Positions 19,625 to 27,898 of a stretch of DNA of 64,000 nt are shown in pieces; position 1 is the stretch's first letter; each line of letters starts with the position of its first letter. This DNA comes from Dehalogenimonas sp. THU2 (lineage in GTDB: Bacteria; Chloroflexota; Dehalococcoidia; Dehalococcoidales; Dehalococcoidaceae). The translations under genes were made by a program, and so were the position numbers. A model generated the notes under the pieces. That model ran no database searches, was not told the origin of the DNA, and saw only the letters and a list, made by a program, of their open reading frames with translations. The stretch lies in NCBI RefSeq assembly GCF_039749495.1, contig NZ_JBDLLU010000007.1, positions 48,981 through 112,980 on the forward strand, given 5' to 3'.

Positions 19625-20215
19625 TCAGGCGAGGAACAATTTTCGAGCCTGTCGCAATAACCAGTTGACAATCGGGTTAATTGTTTGAAAAAGCACAAAT
19701 ACGATTAAAGCTGTGATAATGCCAATAACAGCACCGCCGAGAATATCCAAAGGATAATACATTCCGGCATAGATACGGGCGAGGGAATGTACTGCGGCCA
19801 CTATGAAAAACAATCTGCCGGCTTTGCGATTGCCCAGCCATACAGCAGCGGCGATGGCAAAAAGGATGGTTGCGGAGTTGGCCGGGAACGAGGAGTCGGT
19901 CGGTTGATAAAGCAGAACGGTGATCGGGATCTCGTCGAAAGGACGAGATCTGAATATGGCACTGTTAAATATGGCTACCACCCAGGTGCCCAGACCGAGA
20001 CTTGCCATAGCCTGAAGCGCTATTTTCTGGTTGGTTTCCCGCCTTGCCGGGTCGATGGTGCCAAACCACAGCAAGAGCAATCCCAGGCTGGCGCTGACGA
20101 TAAGAAAATAATCGTTGGCAACGCCTTTTACGATTTCATCCAGCAACCAGAATCGTCCAGCCAGGGCGTTGATAGCCTGAGCCAACGCCTGATCGATATT
20201 GATCAGCGTTTCCAA
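19625..20215 (-). CDS. PAP2-superfamily membrane phosphatase
   Basis: A 196-residue protein with about five transmembrane segments. PAP2 signature parts are visible: RSRPFDE (motif 1 region), PTDSSFPANSATILFAIA (a SxPxxH-type segment in which the His is replaced by Ser-Ala, so motif 2 is atypical) and SLARIYAGMYYPLDILGGAVIG (motif 3, where SRxxxxxHxxxD becomes ARIYAGMYYPLD). The catalytic His pair is therefore not obvious and activity is uncertain. The TTG start has GCGAGG six bases upstream and overlaps the preceding gene by 13 bases. Confidence 0.7.
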   Translation of the reverse strand: METLINIDQALAQAINALAGRFWLLDEIVKGVANDYFLIVSASLGLLLLWFGTIDPARRETNQKIALQAMASLGLGTWVVAIFNSAIFRSRPFDEIPITVLLYQPTDSSFPANSATILFAIAAAVWLGNRKAGRLFFIVAAVHSLARIYAGMYYPLDILGGAVIGIITALIVFVLFQTINPIVNWLLRQARKLFLA

Positions 20216-20595
20216 AAGTACCTCGCCTTCACGGCCTGGAAGAAGGTCATCGTTTTAAGCGCTTCCAATCCCAACAGACGCCGGTTTTTCACAATAGTCA
20301 ACTTGTTACGGTTCAATATCGAACTTAATAACAGGACGGTTGTCACTGCGGAAAAACTTGCCAGGCTGAACAAACCGGCTTGTTGTGCGCCTTCGACGAC
20401 TCCAACCGGATTGTGGGCGTTCCAAGTAAAAAACGCTGCCATGGCTGGAGTCGCTATAAGAATCGCCAGTACCTTATTCAATGCCGGGTTCTGGCTGAAC
20501 ATGAGCCCGTGAAACCCGCCATGACCGGCGGCAAATTGTATTGTAGAAATAGCGGCTAAGAAGGCCAGCAAAAAATATTCGTTTGACAGAGTCAA
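20203..20595 (-). CDS. Hypothetical membrane protein
   Basis: A 130-residue protein with three hydrophobic segments (about 6-25, 41-58 and 74-95) and a basic C-terminal tail (KARYFWKR). I do not recognise a family. The TTG start has only a weak ribosome site. Its end overlaps the PAP2-type gene by 13 bases, so the two are probably translated from one message and may act on the same membrane lipid or polymer. Confidence 0.6.
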   Translation of the reverse strand: MTLSNEYFLLAFLAAISTIQFAAGHGGFHGLMFSQNPALNKVLAILIATPAMAAFFTWNAHNPVGVVEGAQQAGLFSLASFSAVTTVLLLSSILNRNKLTIVKNRRLLGLEALKTMTFFQAVKARYFWKR

Positions 20596-20687
20596 TTATG
20601 TTTATCCACTTAATCGCACGGCTATACACCGTCAAGATTTATTCGATCCTTGGAAGAGCAACCCAATCCGCTCAGAGGCGGGGTATA

Positions 20688-20915
20688 TCAACCGTTAGTA
20701 TAACAAGACCAACAGGTTATCACGCAGTCGATGACACTATTCTGGTATTCGGCACTCTTGCTTCCGGCTACCCACCCGCCGGGACCGTTCTCGGAACGCC
20801 GTTCCCAAAAAAGCGGGCGGTTGCAGCGCCCGGAATGTTGATGGTTGCCACGAACACATTCACAACGTCCGGCGGACCTGACCCAGGCCTGTTGGACGAT
20901 GGCGTTAGAGAACAA
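20688..20915 (-). CDS. Short HNH-like zinc protein lacking the catalytic His pair
   Basis: A 75-residue protein that starts at TTG with a strong GGAAGGAG seven bases upstream. The pattern AWVRSAGRCEC-x6-H-x3-RCN, an aromatic/charged centre and a final CxxC (CWSC) is the layout of small HNH-type endonuclease domains in anaerobes and archaea as I remember them. In those proteins the middle reads roughly W-E-A-H-H; here it reads GGWVAGSKS, so the HNH histidines are missing while the zinc Cys remain. It is probably a DNA-binding or inactive remnant. No neighbour suggests a defence role. Confidence 0.55.
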   Translation of the reverse strand: MFSNAIVQQAWVRSAGRCECVRGNHQHSGRCNRPLFWERRSENGPGGWVAGSKSAEYQNSVIDCVITCWSCYTNG

Positions 20916-21159
20916 AAGCGGCTCCTTCCAACATTTCGAACCAGATTATAACATCTGAAAAGGAATTTTGTAATCCGATGTTGAGATGAGCCCTTCACCG
21001 AAAAGGACGTTCGGTGGATCAATTTTTGTGATCTATTTCATGATGAACTCGTTCCCGCACGTGCAATATTCCAGGTTTCCATCCGGACGCCGCCATGTGT
21101 TAAAATTGGCCGGTTAATTGGGACTTGAATCGCCGGGAAGTTGATGGAGGCATAAACAT

Positions 21160-22329
21160 ATGAAGTTGTTAGTTGTCGGCTGCGGACAGTGCGGTGGACG
21201 CATTGCCGATCAGTTTTCAAAATTGAACCGGGTAGCTCGCGTTCAGCGTGGCGTTGAAGTGGCCACCAATGTTATTGCGGTCAATAGTGATGTCACCGAC
21301 TTGTCAGGTCTGGAACATATTCGGGCGGATTATCAGCACCGAATCCTCATCGGAACTCAGAAGACATCCGGCCATGGCGTCGGCAAGATCAATGAGATGG
21401 GTGCCGAAATCGCTCGGGATGACGGAGACAAGGTTATCGAGGCCATTAAGAACACCCCGCGTTATGCGGACACCGACGCCTTTTTGCTGATTGCTGGGGC
21501 GGCTGGCGGTACTGGTTCAGGATCGATTTCTGTTCTGTCACAACAGATAAAAGAGCGTTTCCCCGATAAACCTGTCTACAATATGCTCGTGTTGCCTTTC
21601 GCCTACGAGGAAGCCACGGAAGAACGTTCCATTTTCAATGTCGGCATTTGCCTGAAGTCCTGCTATCTTGTTGCCGACGCCATTTTCCTGGTGGATAATC
21701 AACGATTCATCAAAACCAATCATTCACTGAGAGCCAACCTTGATAAGATCAATTACCACATGGTAAAACCGTTTTACAACCTGTTATGCGCCGGGGAAGA
21801 AAAGAACTCCAAGTACGTCGGTTCCAAGGTCATGGACGGCGGAGATATCATCCAAACTTTGTCAGGCTGGACAGTTATCGGCTTCGGCCAGACCAAGATG
21901 CCGAATCTGCGCTTCAACCGGAATGCCGATTTCAGAGAACAGAGTTCTGAGATGCGTAAGGGGGCCGAGGCTATCAACACTGCGTTGGCAGACCTTTCCC
22001 TGAGGTGCAACCCGACCGATGCTAAACGCGGACTTTATCTCCTGACCGCCTCGCAAGCTGATATGAGCATGGAACTTATAAATGAGATGTCAGGGGCGCT
22101 CAAAGGGATGGCCACTGAAGCCACTATCCGCACCGGTGATTATCCCCGCGGCGACAAGACGCTGGACGTAACGGTGGTGCTTTCAGAACTGGTCAATTCC
22201 AGCCGCGTGATGGATTATTTCTCTAAGACCATCGGTTACATCAACAATTCCCGCCGGCGTCAATCCGGTTTGGAGTACGGCTTCCGCGGTGTGGAAGAAT
22301 CGTTTAAGGATATTCCCTCGTTACTTTAA
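21160..22329 (+). CDS. Tubulin/FtsZ-superfamily GTPase (CetZ-like)
   Basis: A 389-residue protein with the tubulin-type T1 loop VVGCGQCGGRIADQF (residues 5-19), the G-box GAAGGTGSGS (113-122) and a T7-like loop NLDKIN (193-198). In FtsZ the T7 loop reads NxDxxD; the second acid is Asn here, so GTP hydrolysis may be weak or altered. The GQCG form and the absence of FtsZ's C-terminal tail place it nearer CetZ/tubulin-like proteins than canonical FtsZ. GGAGG lies nine bases before the ATG. It is convergent with a very large Ala-rich coiled-coil gene; a cytoskeletal or membrane-shaping role is inferred. Confidence 0.8.
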   Translation: MKLLVVGCGQCGGRIADQFSKLNRVARVQRGVEVATNVIAVNSDVTDLSGLEHIRADYQHRILIGTQKTSGHGVGKINEMGAEIARDDGDKVIEAIKNTPRYADTDAFLLIAGAAGGTGSGSISVLSQQIKERFPDKPVYNMLVLPFAYEEATEERSIFNVGICLKSCYLVADAIFLVDNQRFIKTNHSLRANLDKINYHMVKPFYNLLCAGEEKNSKYVGSKVMDGGDIIQTLSGWTVIGFGQTKMPNLRFNRNADFREQSSEMRKGAEAINTALADLSLRCNPTDAKRGLYLLTASQADMSMELINEMSGALKGMATEATIRTGDYPRGDKTLDVTVVLSELVNSSRVMDYFSKTIGYINNSRRRQSGLEYGFRGVEESFKDIPSLL

Positions 22330-22347
22330 AAAGGGACGGGTAATTGA

Positions 22348-22376
22348 AACGGGCTGGTGAAATTCACCAGCCCGTT
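22348..22376. terminator. Bidirectional terminator
   Basis: A perfect inverted repeat with 14-base arms (22348-22361 and 22363-22376) followed by TTTT on the plus strand and preceded by AA on the other. It sits between the convergent tubulin-like and coiled-coil genes. Confidence 0.85.
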
Positions 22377-22403
22377 TTGTATTTCCTTTAAGTGCGGAAG
22401 ATC

Positions 22404-25136
22404 CTATTCTTCCGGCGGCAGGTTCTTGGCCTCTTTGAACATCTGCTCCAACATCTCCATGCGGCTCTTCATGAGGTCCCGAGGAGAGGCCAGGGGTTCA
22501 GGTTTTGTTACTTCGACGATCGGAGACAGCTCAACCGGTGTTTCCTCCAACGGCGGTGGGGTTCGCCGTACCCGAGTCACCGTATCGGATGCCGGACGTT
22601 TCAGTTCCTGGCCTGTCTCCGCGATAACCTGGCGAGTGAAACCGCCGATCTCGCCCGCCCCCTGTACCAGTTCTTGAAAAGTTTCGATCCAGGAACGGGC
22701 AGCTTCCTGGGCGGCACGCCGCGCCGCTTTGACGGCGTCACGAGCGGCCTTGGTTGATTCGTCGCTGGCCTGACGGGCGGAATCGATAAGCGCCTGCATC
22801 TGGGCCATGGTTTCTTTCGATGATCTGGCTGAAGCCTCAGCGGCCTCGCGCGTGGCCCGGCTTTGCTCCTCAACTGTCTGAATATGGACTTGCGCCTCCT
22901 TGATCCAGGTGGCGACGGTCTGTTTGGCTGCGTCCGTCACCCGGGCTACCCGGTCCAAGGCTTCCTGTGAAGCCTTAACCGAGGCTTCGGCGGCGGCAGT
23001 GGCAGCCTTCCCCGCCTCGTCCGCTTTGGCGGCGGCATCCCGGGCGTCACGCCCCGCTTCCTCCGCCGCTTTTCGGGCTGAACGCGCTGCTTCTTCCGCA
23101 CGGGAAATGGCTTCCGCAGATGTACGCACGCAGGTTTCTCCGGCCAGCTCCGCGGCGTTGATCGCGTTTTCACTGGCTGCTACCGCCATGCTTGAGGCCT
23201 TCTCCGCCGCTTCTTTGACTGATCGGCCGGCCGCTTCAGCTTTGCGCATGGCTTCCTGGGAAAGGATGGTTGCTCTCTCTCCAGAGGCTTGTGCTGAAAG
23301 CGCTGTTTCCTCTGCGACTTTAATAGCTTTTTCGTAGTTTTTGGTAAAACTCGATATGATGCTTTCGGTTTGGCGTGCTAGGGTTTCAGCCCGTTTTATA
23401 ACATCTTTGGATTTGATATCGACGGATTCAACCGCACGTTTAGCCTCGAGTGACGCCGCCTCAGCTCCGGCGATGCCGCGAGCGGCCGCATCAGCCCGGT
23501 TGGTGGCATCGACAGCGATCTGTTTGGCTTCCTGGGCGGCTTTGATCACCGAACTGGTAATCTCTTCAGCTTTGGCTATCGCCTCTCTGGAAGCACTGAC
23601 TGAGGTCTCACCGGCCTGTTCGGCGACTCTGACAGCGGCCTCACAGGCTTCCTTGGAAAGCCGTGTTGCATTATCGGCGGCGTCTTTAGCAACAGCGCCC
23701 GCGGTTTCCGCGCGCTGAGCGACCTGTTGAGACAGGGTAACAGCCCGTTCACCGGCCACCCTGGCGGCAGCGGCGGCGTTATCGGCTTGTTTGATGGCCT
23801 GTTCGTAATTGGCGGTGAATTCGATAGTAGATCGCTCGGTTTGTTGCGCCAGTGCCTGGGAACGGGCAAGAGCTTCGGCGGCTTTCTGATTGGCGATATC
23901 AGCTGTGCCCTTAGCTTCTGTGGCCTTCTTGTCAGCAGCCCCCGCTGTACTGACGGCTGAAGTAGCTATCGCAGCGGCATTTGCGGCTTTTTGGCTGACC
24001 TCTTCCGCGGTTTTATTAGCGGCAGCCGCGGACGATTCTGCCCGGGTGATAGCCTCGGCCGAAGCCCGAACGCATTTATCGGCCGCTTGCTCCGCGATTT
24101 TGACAGCGGCGTCCCTGGCTTCGTTCGACAGCCTGATGGCTTGTTCAGCGGCTTCCTTAGCGGCTACACCGGACTCTCCTGCCCGGTGTATGGCTTCCTG
24201 AGATAATTTGTCGGCACGTTCGGCTGCTTGCCGGGCGGCGGCGGCTGATGTCTCGGCCGCCTTGATCGCCTTTGAATAATTTGCGGCATAGACGGCTGCT
24301 GTTTCTTCTGTTTGGCGGGCTACGGCTTCCGATCTTTTAACCGCCTCTTTAGCGCTGATTTCGGCTGATTCCACCGCACGGCGGGCTTCGGCGGCGGCTG
24401 ATTCGATCGTGCGTTTGAATTCGGTTATCGTGGATTCGGTGAGGTTCCGTGCTTCAACGGCAACTGCCTCGGCGGTTTGACGGGATTCTGCGGTAACCGC
24501 GGCGATAGCCCGGCGGGCCTCGGCGATAGCGGCTTCCGCTGCAGTCCGGGCTTCGTTCGCAGCCTTGGAACCCTCCTCGGCGGATGATCTAGCATTTCGG
24601 CGGACTTCTTCAGCTGTCGCGGCTGCTTCCCGTGCAGTACGCAGAGCAGCAGCCGCATCTTCGGCCATGCTCTTTACGGCGTTTTCAGCTGAAGAGAGAG
24701 CCTGACGGGATTCCCGTTGCGCTTCTGCCACATCTTCTTTTATCGCCTTGACCGTTGCTTCAGCTTTCTGGCTGTTGTCGCGGTAATTGCGATTCAATTC
24801 ATCGATGGTGGTTTTAGCCGTCGTGATAGCGGATTCAGCGCGTTGCGAAGCATCTTCATAAACGCGGGCGCTTTTATCGGCCGTTTCCTGAGCTTTTTGC
24901 GCGGCTTCTTCAGCCTGAGCCAGAGCCCGTTCATAATTCTTGGCGTAGTTGCGTGAAGTGTCTTCAGCGGCCTTTACCGCTTTTTCAGCCTGCTTGACCG
25001 CTTCCCTGGACTGTTTTTCAGCATTATCGACAATATTTCGGGCTGTGCGCGCTAGTTCGTTGGCTTCTTTGATAGCTTCTTTGGATGCGGCGACAGATTT
25101 GTCACCAGCAGACTGTAATTCGTCTTTTTCCGACAT
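22404..25136 (-). CDS. 910-residue Ala-rich repetitive coiled-coil protein
   Basis: Almost the whole protein is Ala/Glu/Lys/Arg helix with no Pro until about residue 825. It contains at least three units of about 155 residues, anchored by NYxxAIK motifs at about residues 288, 445 and 600; a fourth NY motif at about 68 begins a diverged unit. Units share QTE-x-NY-x-AI, GERA-x-LSQEA and CVRTSAEAI-x-RAE. The last 90 residues are Pro-rich, then acidic (KNLPPEE). There is no signal peptide or membrane segment. A promoter TTGCGA-N18-TACAAT precedes it. It resembles the membrane-anchored protein at 50046 in composition. I infer a structural filament role; no family is recognised. Confidence 0.8.
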   Translation of the reverse strand: MSEKDELQSAGDKSVAASKEAIKEANELARTARNIVDNAEKQSREAVKQAEKAVKAAEDTSRNYAKNYERALAQAEEAAQKAQETADKSARVYEDASQRAESAITTAKTTIDELNRNYRDNSQKAEATVKAIKEDVAEAQRESRQALSSAENAVKSMAEDAAAALRTAREAAATAEEVRRNARSSAEEGSKAANEARTAAEAAIAEARRAIAAVTAESRQTAEAVAVEARNLTESTITEFKRTIESAAAEARRAVESAEISAKEAVKRSEAVARQTEETAAVYAANYSKAIKAAETSAAAARQAAERADKLSQEAIHRAGESGVAAKEAAEQAIRLSNEARDAAVKIAEQAADKCVRASAEAITRAESSAAAANKTAEEVSQKAANAAAIATSAVSTAGAADKKATEAKGTADIANQKAAEALARSQALAQQTERSTIEFTANYEQAIKQADNAAAAARVAGERAVTLSQQVAQRAETAGAVAKDAADNATRLSKEACEAAVRVAEQAGETSVSASREAIAKAEEITSSVIKAAQEAKQIAVDATNRADAAARGIAGAEAASLEAKRAVESVDIKSKDVIKRAETLARQTESIISSFTKNYEKAIKVAEETALSAQASGERATILSQEAMRKAEAAGRSVKEAAEKASSMAVAASENAINAAELAGETCVRTSAEAISRAEEAARSARKAAEEAGRDARDAAAKADEAGKAATAAAEASVKASQEALDRVARVTDAAKQTVATWIKEAQVHIQTVEEQSRATREAAEASARSSKETMAQMQALIDSARQASDESTKAARDAVKAARRAAQEAARSWIETFQELVQGAGEIGGFTRQVIAETGQELKRPASDTVTRVRRTPPPLEETPVELSPIVEVTKPEPLASPRDLMKSRMEMLEQMFKEAKNLPPEE

Positions 25137-25180
25137 GACAACCCCTTGTATTCGATTTGTGACAGTTTAAGATGCGGCTA

Positions 25181-25210
25181 ATTGTAACCGAGGCGGGAAT
25201 GCCTTCGCAA
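25181..25210 (-). promoter_or_regulatory. Promoter of the 910-residue coiled-coil gene
   Basis: Minus strand TTGCGA (25210-25205), 18 bases, TACAAT (25186-25181), about 45 bases before the ATG, which has AAGGGG upstream. Confidence 0.5.
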
Positions 25211-25245
25211 ACGCATAACGACTCACTCATTATCTTGATTAGCGT

Positions 25246-26301
25246 TCAACAGTTGCGTTGCTTCAACTGACCGCAGGCGGCATCGATATCGGCGCCGCGA
25301 CGGGCGCGTTCCGTAACCTGTATTCCTCGTTTCGCCAGAAGGTTGGAGAAAGCCTGGACGTGTTGGGGCGGCGATGCGGTGTAAGGCAATCCTTCCGCAG
25401 GATTAAAAGGAATCAGATTAACGTGGCAATTCAACCCCTGTAATAGATCCGCCAATTGTTGAGCTTCGCCGGCATGATCGTTTACGTCATTTAGCAGACA
25501 ATATTCTATGGTCAGCCGGCGTCCGGTTTGGGAGACATAATCCCGGCCGGCTGAGATGATCTCCGCGACGGTCCATCGGACAAACCCCGGTATCAGTTGA
25601 TGCCTGAGATCATCCGTCGGAGCGTGGAGGGAGATTGCCAGTGTAACGGGCAGTTTTTCTTGCGACAACCGCCGGATCCCAGGCACCTGGCCTATGGTGC
25701 TCACGGTTAGATTGCGAGCGCTTAATCCCAACTCATTATTGAGTAATTTCAGCGTCTTAACGGTGGCGTCGTAATTGAGTAGAGGCTCGCCCATGCCCAT
25801 GAAGGTAACATGATCGACTCTGCCCCTGCCGTGGTTTCCGGTTTCTTTCAGTATTTCGCCGATAGATAACACCTGGTCGATAATCTCCCCCGCAGTAAGA
25901 TTCCTCTTGAATCCGCTTTGACCGGTGGCGCAAAAACCACAACCCACGGGACAACCAGCCTGGGTGGAGACGCAACAGCTATAATGCGATGAATAGGGCA
26001 ATCCAACGGTTTCTATTCGTGCTCCGTCACTCAATTCGAGCAACAACTTGACCGTTCCGTCGGTACTACGTTGGGTGATAATGATCTTTGATCGGCCGAT
26101 GATGAAGTGTTTTTGAAGTGATTCGAGAAATGCCGGTGGCAGGTTCGACATCCGATCGAAATCCCGGGCGTTCCGCTGGTAAAGCCATTCCGCAAGTTGA
26201 TTGCCACGAAAAGCTTGAACGCCGGAGGTCGCCGCCACTGTACGCAGTTCTTCGGTGTTCAGTCCAAGTAAGGGTACCATGGGAGTAATCATCCGATCCA
26301 T
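25246..26301 (-). CDS. rlmN: 23S rRNA (adenine2503-C2)-methyltransferase, radical SAM
   Basis: Methylates C2 of A2503 in 23S rRNA, and of A37 in some tRNAs. The 351-residue protein carries the radical-SAM motif CPVGCGFC (CxxxCxxC, residues about 116-123), MGMGEPLLNYD for SAM/GGEP contact, SLHAPTDDLRHQLIP, and the C-terminal catalytic Cys in DAACGQL (near 343). A resistance-type Cfr is less likely given this housekeeping context. An alternative ATG lies three codons downstream. Confidence 0.95.
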   Translation of the reverse strand: MDRMITPMVPLLGLNTEELRTVAATSGVQAFRGNQLAEWLYQRNARDFDRMSNLPPAFLESLQKHFIIGRSKIIITQRSTDGTVKLLLELSDGARIETVGLPYSSHYSCCVSTQAGCPVGCGFCATGQSGFKRNLTAGEIIDQVLSIGEILKETGNHGRGRVDHVTFMGMGEPLLNYDATVKTLKLLNNELGLSARNLTVSTIGQVPGIRRLSQEKLPVTLAISLHAPTDDLRHQLIPGFVRWTVAEIISAGRDYVSQTGRRLTIEYCLLNDVNDHAGEAQQLADLLQGLNCHVNLIPFNPAEGLPYTASPPQHVQAFSNLLAKRGIQVTERARRGADIDAACGQLKQRNC

Positions 26302-26399
26302 CAGGTCGCATTATGGCAGAAGTATAGGGTAGTGACAAAGAGCCCCGGCGCGGGAAGGCAATCAAAACTCGCGTGTTCGGGTGTGAGAGATCGTCGAGA

Positions 26400-27779
26400 T
26401 TATCTGGCGCCGGCGCAAAAGTCGATGAACCGCCTGGACAACCGCGCGTCACTCCCGAAATGCAGGTGCAGGTAACTTGCTAACAGATTATTGTCGGGTC
26501 CCAGGACGAAACCTTCTAGTTGTTCCTTTGGTTCGATAACGTGGTAAGCCGCCACGCTTTCCTCCGGTGCGTCCAGACGTGACCAGTGGAAAAGGTGACC
26601 TCTCAGGGTCTGCCCTTTTTCGGCTAGCGGCGTAGCTTTAATGGACTCGACGATGGTATAGCCCAGGCGCTGAAGTTTACCCTGCATCCGGCAGCAGCCA
26701 GGTAACAACCCGACCATATCGAACTGTTGGTCTTTGAAGTCGACGATACCCTCGGAAAGATACATCAATCCGCCGCATTCGGCATAAACTGGAAGTCCGG
26801 CGGCAACGGCTGTGCGAAGTGAATGTTTCATCGATACGTTCGATTGGAGTTCACGTAAGAAGACTTCCGGAAATCCGCCGCCGATGTAAACACCGGTCAC
26901 TTCTTCAGGCAGGGATTTATCTGCGATAGGGCTGAAATATGCGATGTCGGCTCCCCAGGCGGTGAGCAGTTCAATGTTAGCCTCGTAGTAGAAATTGAAA
27001 GCCTCATCCCTGGCCACAGCGATCCGGCAGCGTCGCGGTTGGGGCGTTTCCGGAAACAGTGACGGCCGCTCAGGCAGAATAAACTCCGGCGCCTCTTGAG
27101 TCAGGCTGATCAGCAGATCCAGGTCGATGCTGGATTCAATGAGCTCTCCCAGTCTATCGAGGAAACTTGTTTCATCACCTTTCTCGGCAACAGGTACCAG
27201 GCCCAGATGTCGTTCCGGCATCGTCAGGTCGGCATTCTTGGACAAATATCCGATGACCGGCACCTTGCAGCGGTCTTCGATAGCGCTTTTGGCGGAGTTA
27301 TAATGACTCGGACTGCCCACCTGGTTGAGTATGATCCCGGCCACCTTGACCCCCGGATCATAGGTGCAGTAACCCAATGCCATAGCCGCGGCGCTTTCGC
27401 CCATCTTGGCGATATTGAGAATGAGAATGACCGGAGCGTCGATCAGCCGGGCGATCTGGGCTGTAGATCCCCCGTGCCCCGGCTTGCGATGGCCGTCAAA
27501 TAGTCCCATCACGCCTTCCACCAGCGCGAAATCCTTGCCTTTATTGAAATGACCGAAAAGCTCTTTTAAATGCGTTTCAGGCAGCATCCAGGCATCGAGA
27601 TTATGGCACGGCACACCGGCAGCCATGCTAAGATAACCGGGGTCGATATAATCCGGACCGCATTTGAACGGCTGGACTTTGAGACCGCGCCGTCGTAACG
27701 CGTAGGTTATACCGGTAGCTATAGTAGTTTTGCCGACGCCACTGGAGGTTCCGGCGATCACGATCCTTGGAATTTTCAT
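26400..27779 (-). CDS. cbiA: Cobyrinate a,c-diamide synthase
   Basis: ATP- and glutamine-dependent amidation of cobyrinate carboxylates in corrinoid synthesis. The 459-residue protein has an N-terminal P-loop-like GTSSGVGKTTIATG (residues 10-23), a mid-protein EGVMGLFDG motif and a C-terminal class-I glutaminase domain with YAECGGLMYL (nucleophile Cys near 332). Corrinoids matter to organohalide-respiring relatives, which often salvage them, but no other cobalamin gene is adjacent. The -10 box ends nine bases before the ATG. I see no cobalamin riboswitch in the 119-base upstream gap. Confidence 0.93.
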   Translation of the reverse strand: MKIPRIVIAGTSSGVGKTTIATGITYALRRRGLKVQPFKCGPDYIDPGYLSMAAGVPCHNLDAWMLPETHLKELFGHFNKGKDFALVEGVMGLFDGHRKPGHGGSTAQIARLIDAPVILILNIAKMGESAAAMALGYCTYDPGVKVAGIILNQVGSPSHYNSAKSAIEDRCKVPVIGYLSKNADLTMPERHLGLVPVAEKGDETSFLDRLGELIESSIDLDLLISLTQEAPEFILPERPSLFPETPQPRRCRIAVARDEAFNFYYEANIELLTAWGADIAYFSPIADKSLPEEVTGVYIGGGFPEVFLRELQSNVSMKHSLRTAVAAGLPVYAECGGLMYLSEGIVDFKDQQFDMVGLLPGCCRMQGKLQRLGYTIVESIKATPLAEKGQTLRGHLFHWSRLDAPEESVAAYHVIEPKEQLEGFVLGPDNNLLASYLHLHFGSDARLSRRFIDFCAGAR

Positions 27780-27788
27780 ATGCGCGTT

Positions 27789-27817
27789 ATTCTACTATCG
27801 AATCGTTCTCAAAGCAA
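27789..27817 (-). promoter_or_regulatory. Promoter of cbiA, near-leaderless
   Basis: Minus strand TTGCTT (27817-27812), 17 bases, TAGAAT (27794-27789). The ATG is nine bases after the -10 box and no ribosome site fits between them. Confidence 0.45.
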
Positions 27818-27898
27818 ATATAATTGATTAAGATACAGTGTAATTGTAATTATCATTTCCGAGAAACTTGCGTCAGGCGCGATCGTTAAGAGGAAAGA

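Noticed and set aside
22404..25136. Repeats in this gene as a CRISPR or tandem DNA repeat
   Set aside because: The repetition is at protein level with long, diverged units; there are no short identical DNA repeats with unique spacers.
27780..27898. Cobalamin riboswitch upstream of cbiA
   Set aside because: The gap is only 119 bases, lacks the conserved B12-box and the promoter sits right at the start codon.
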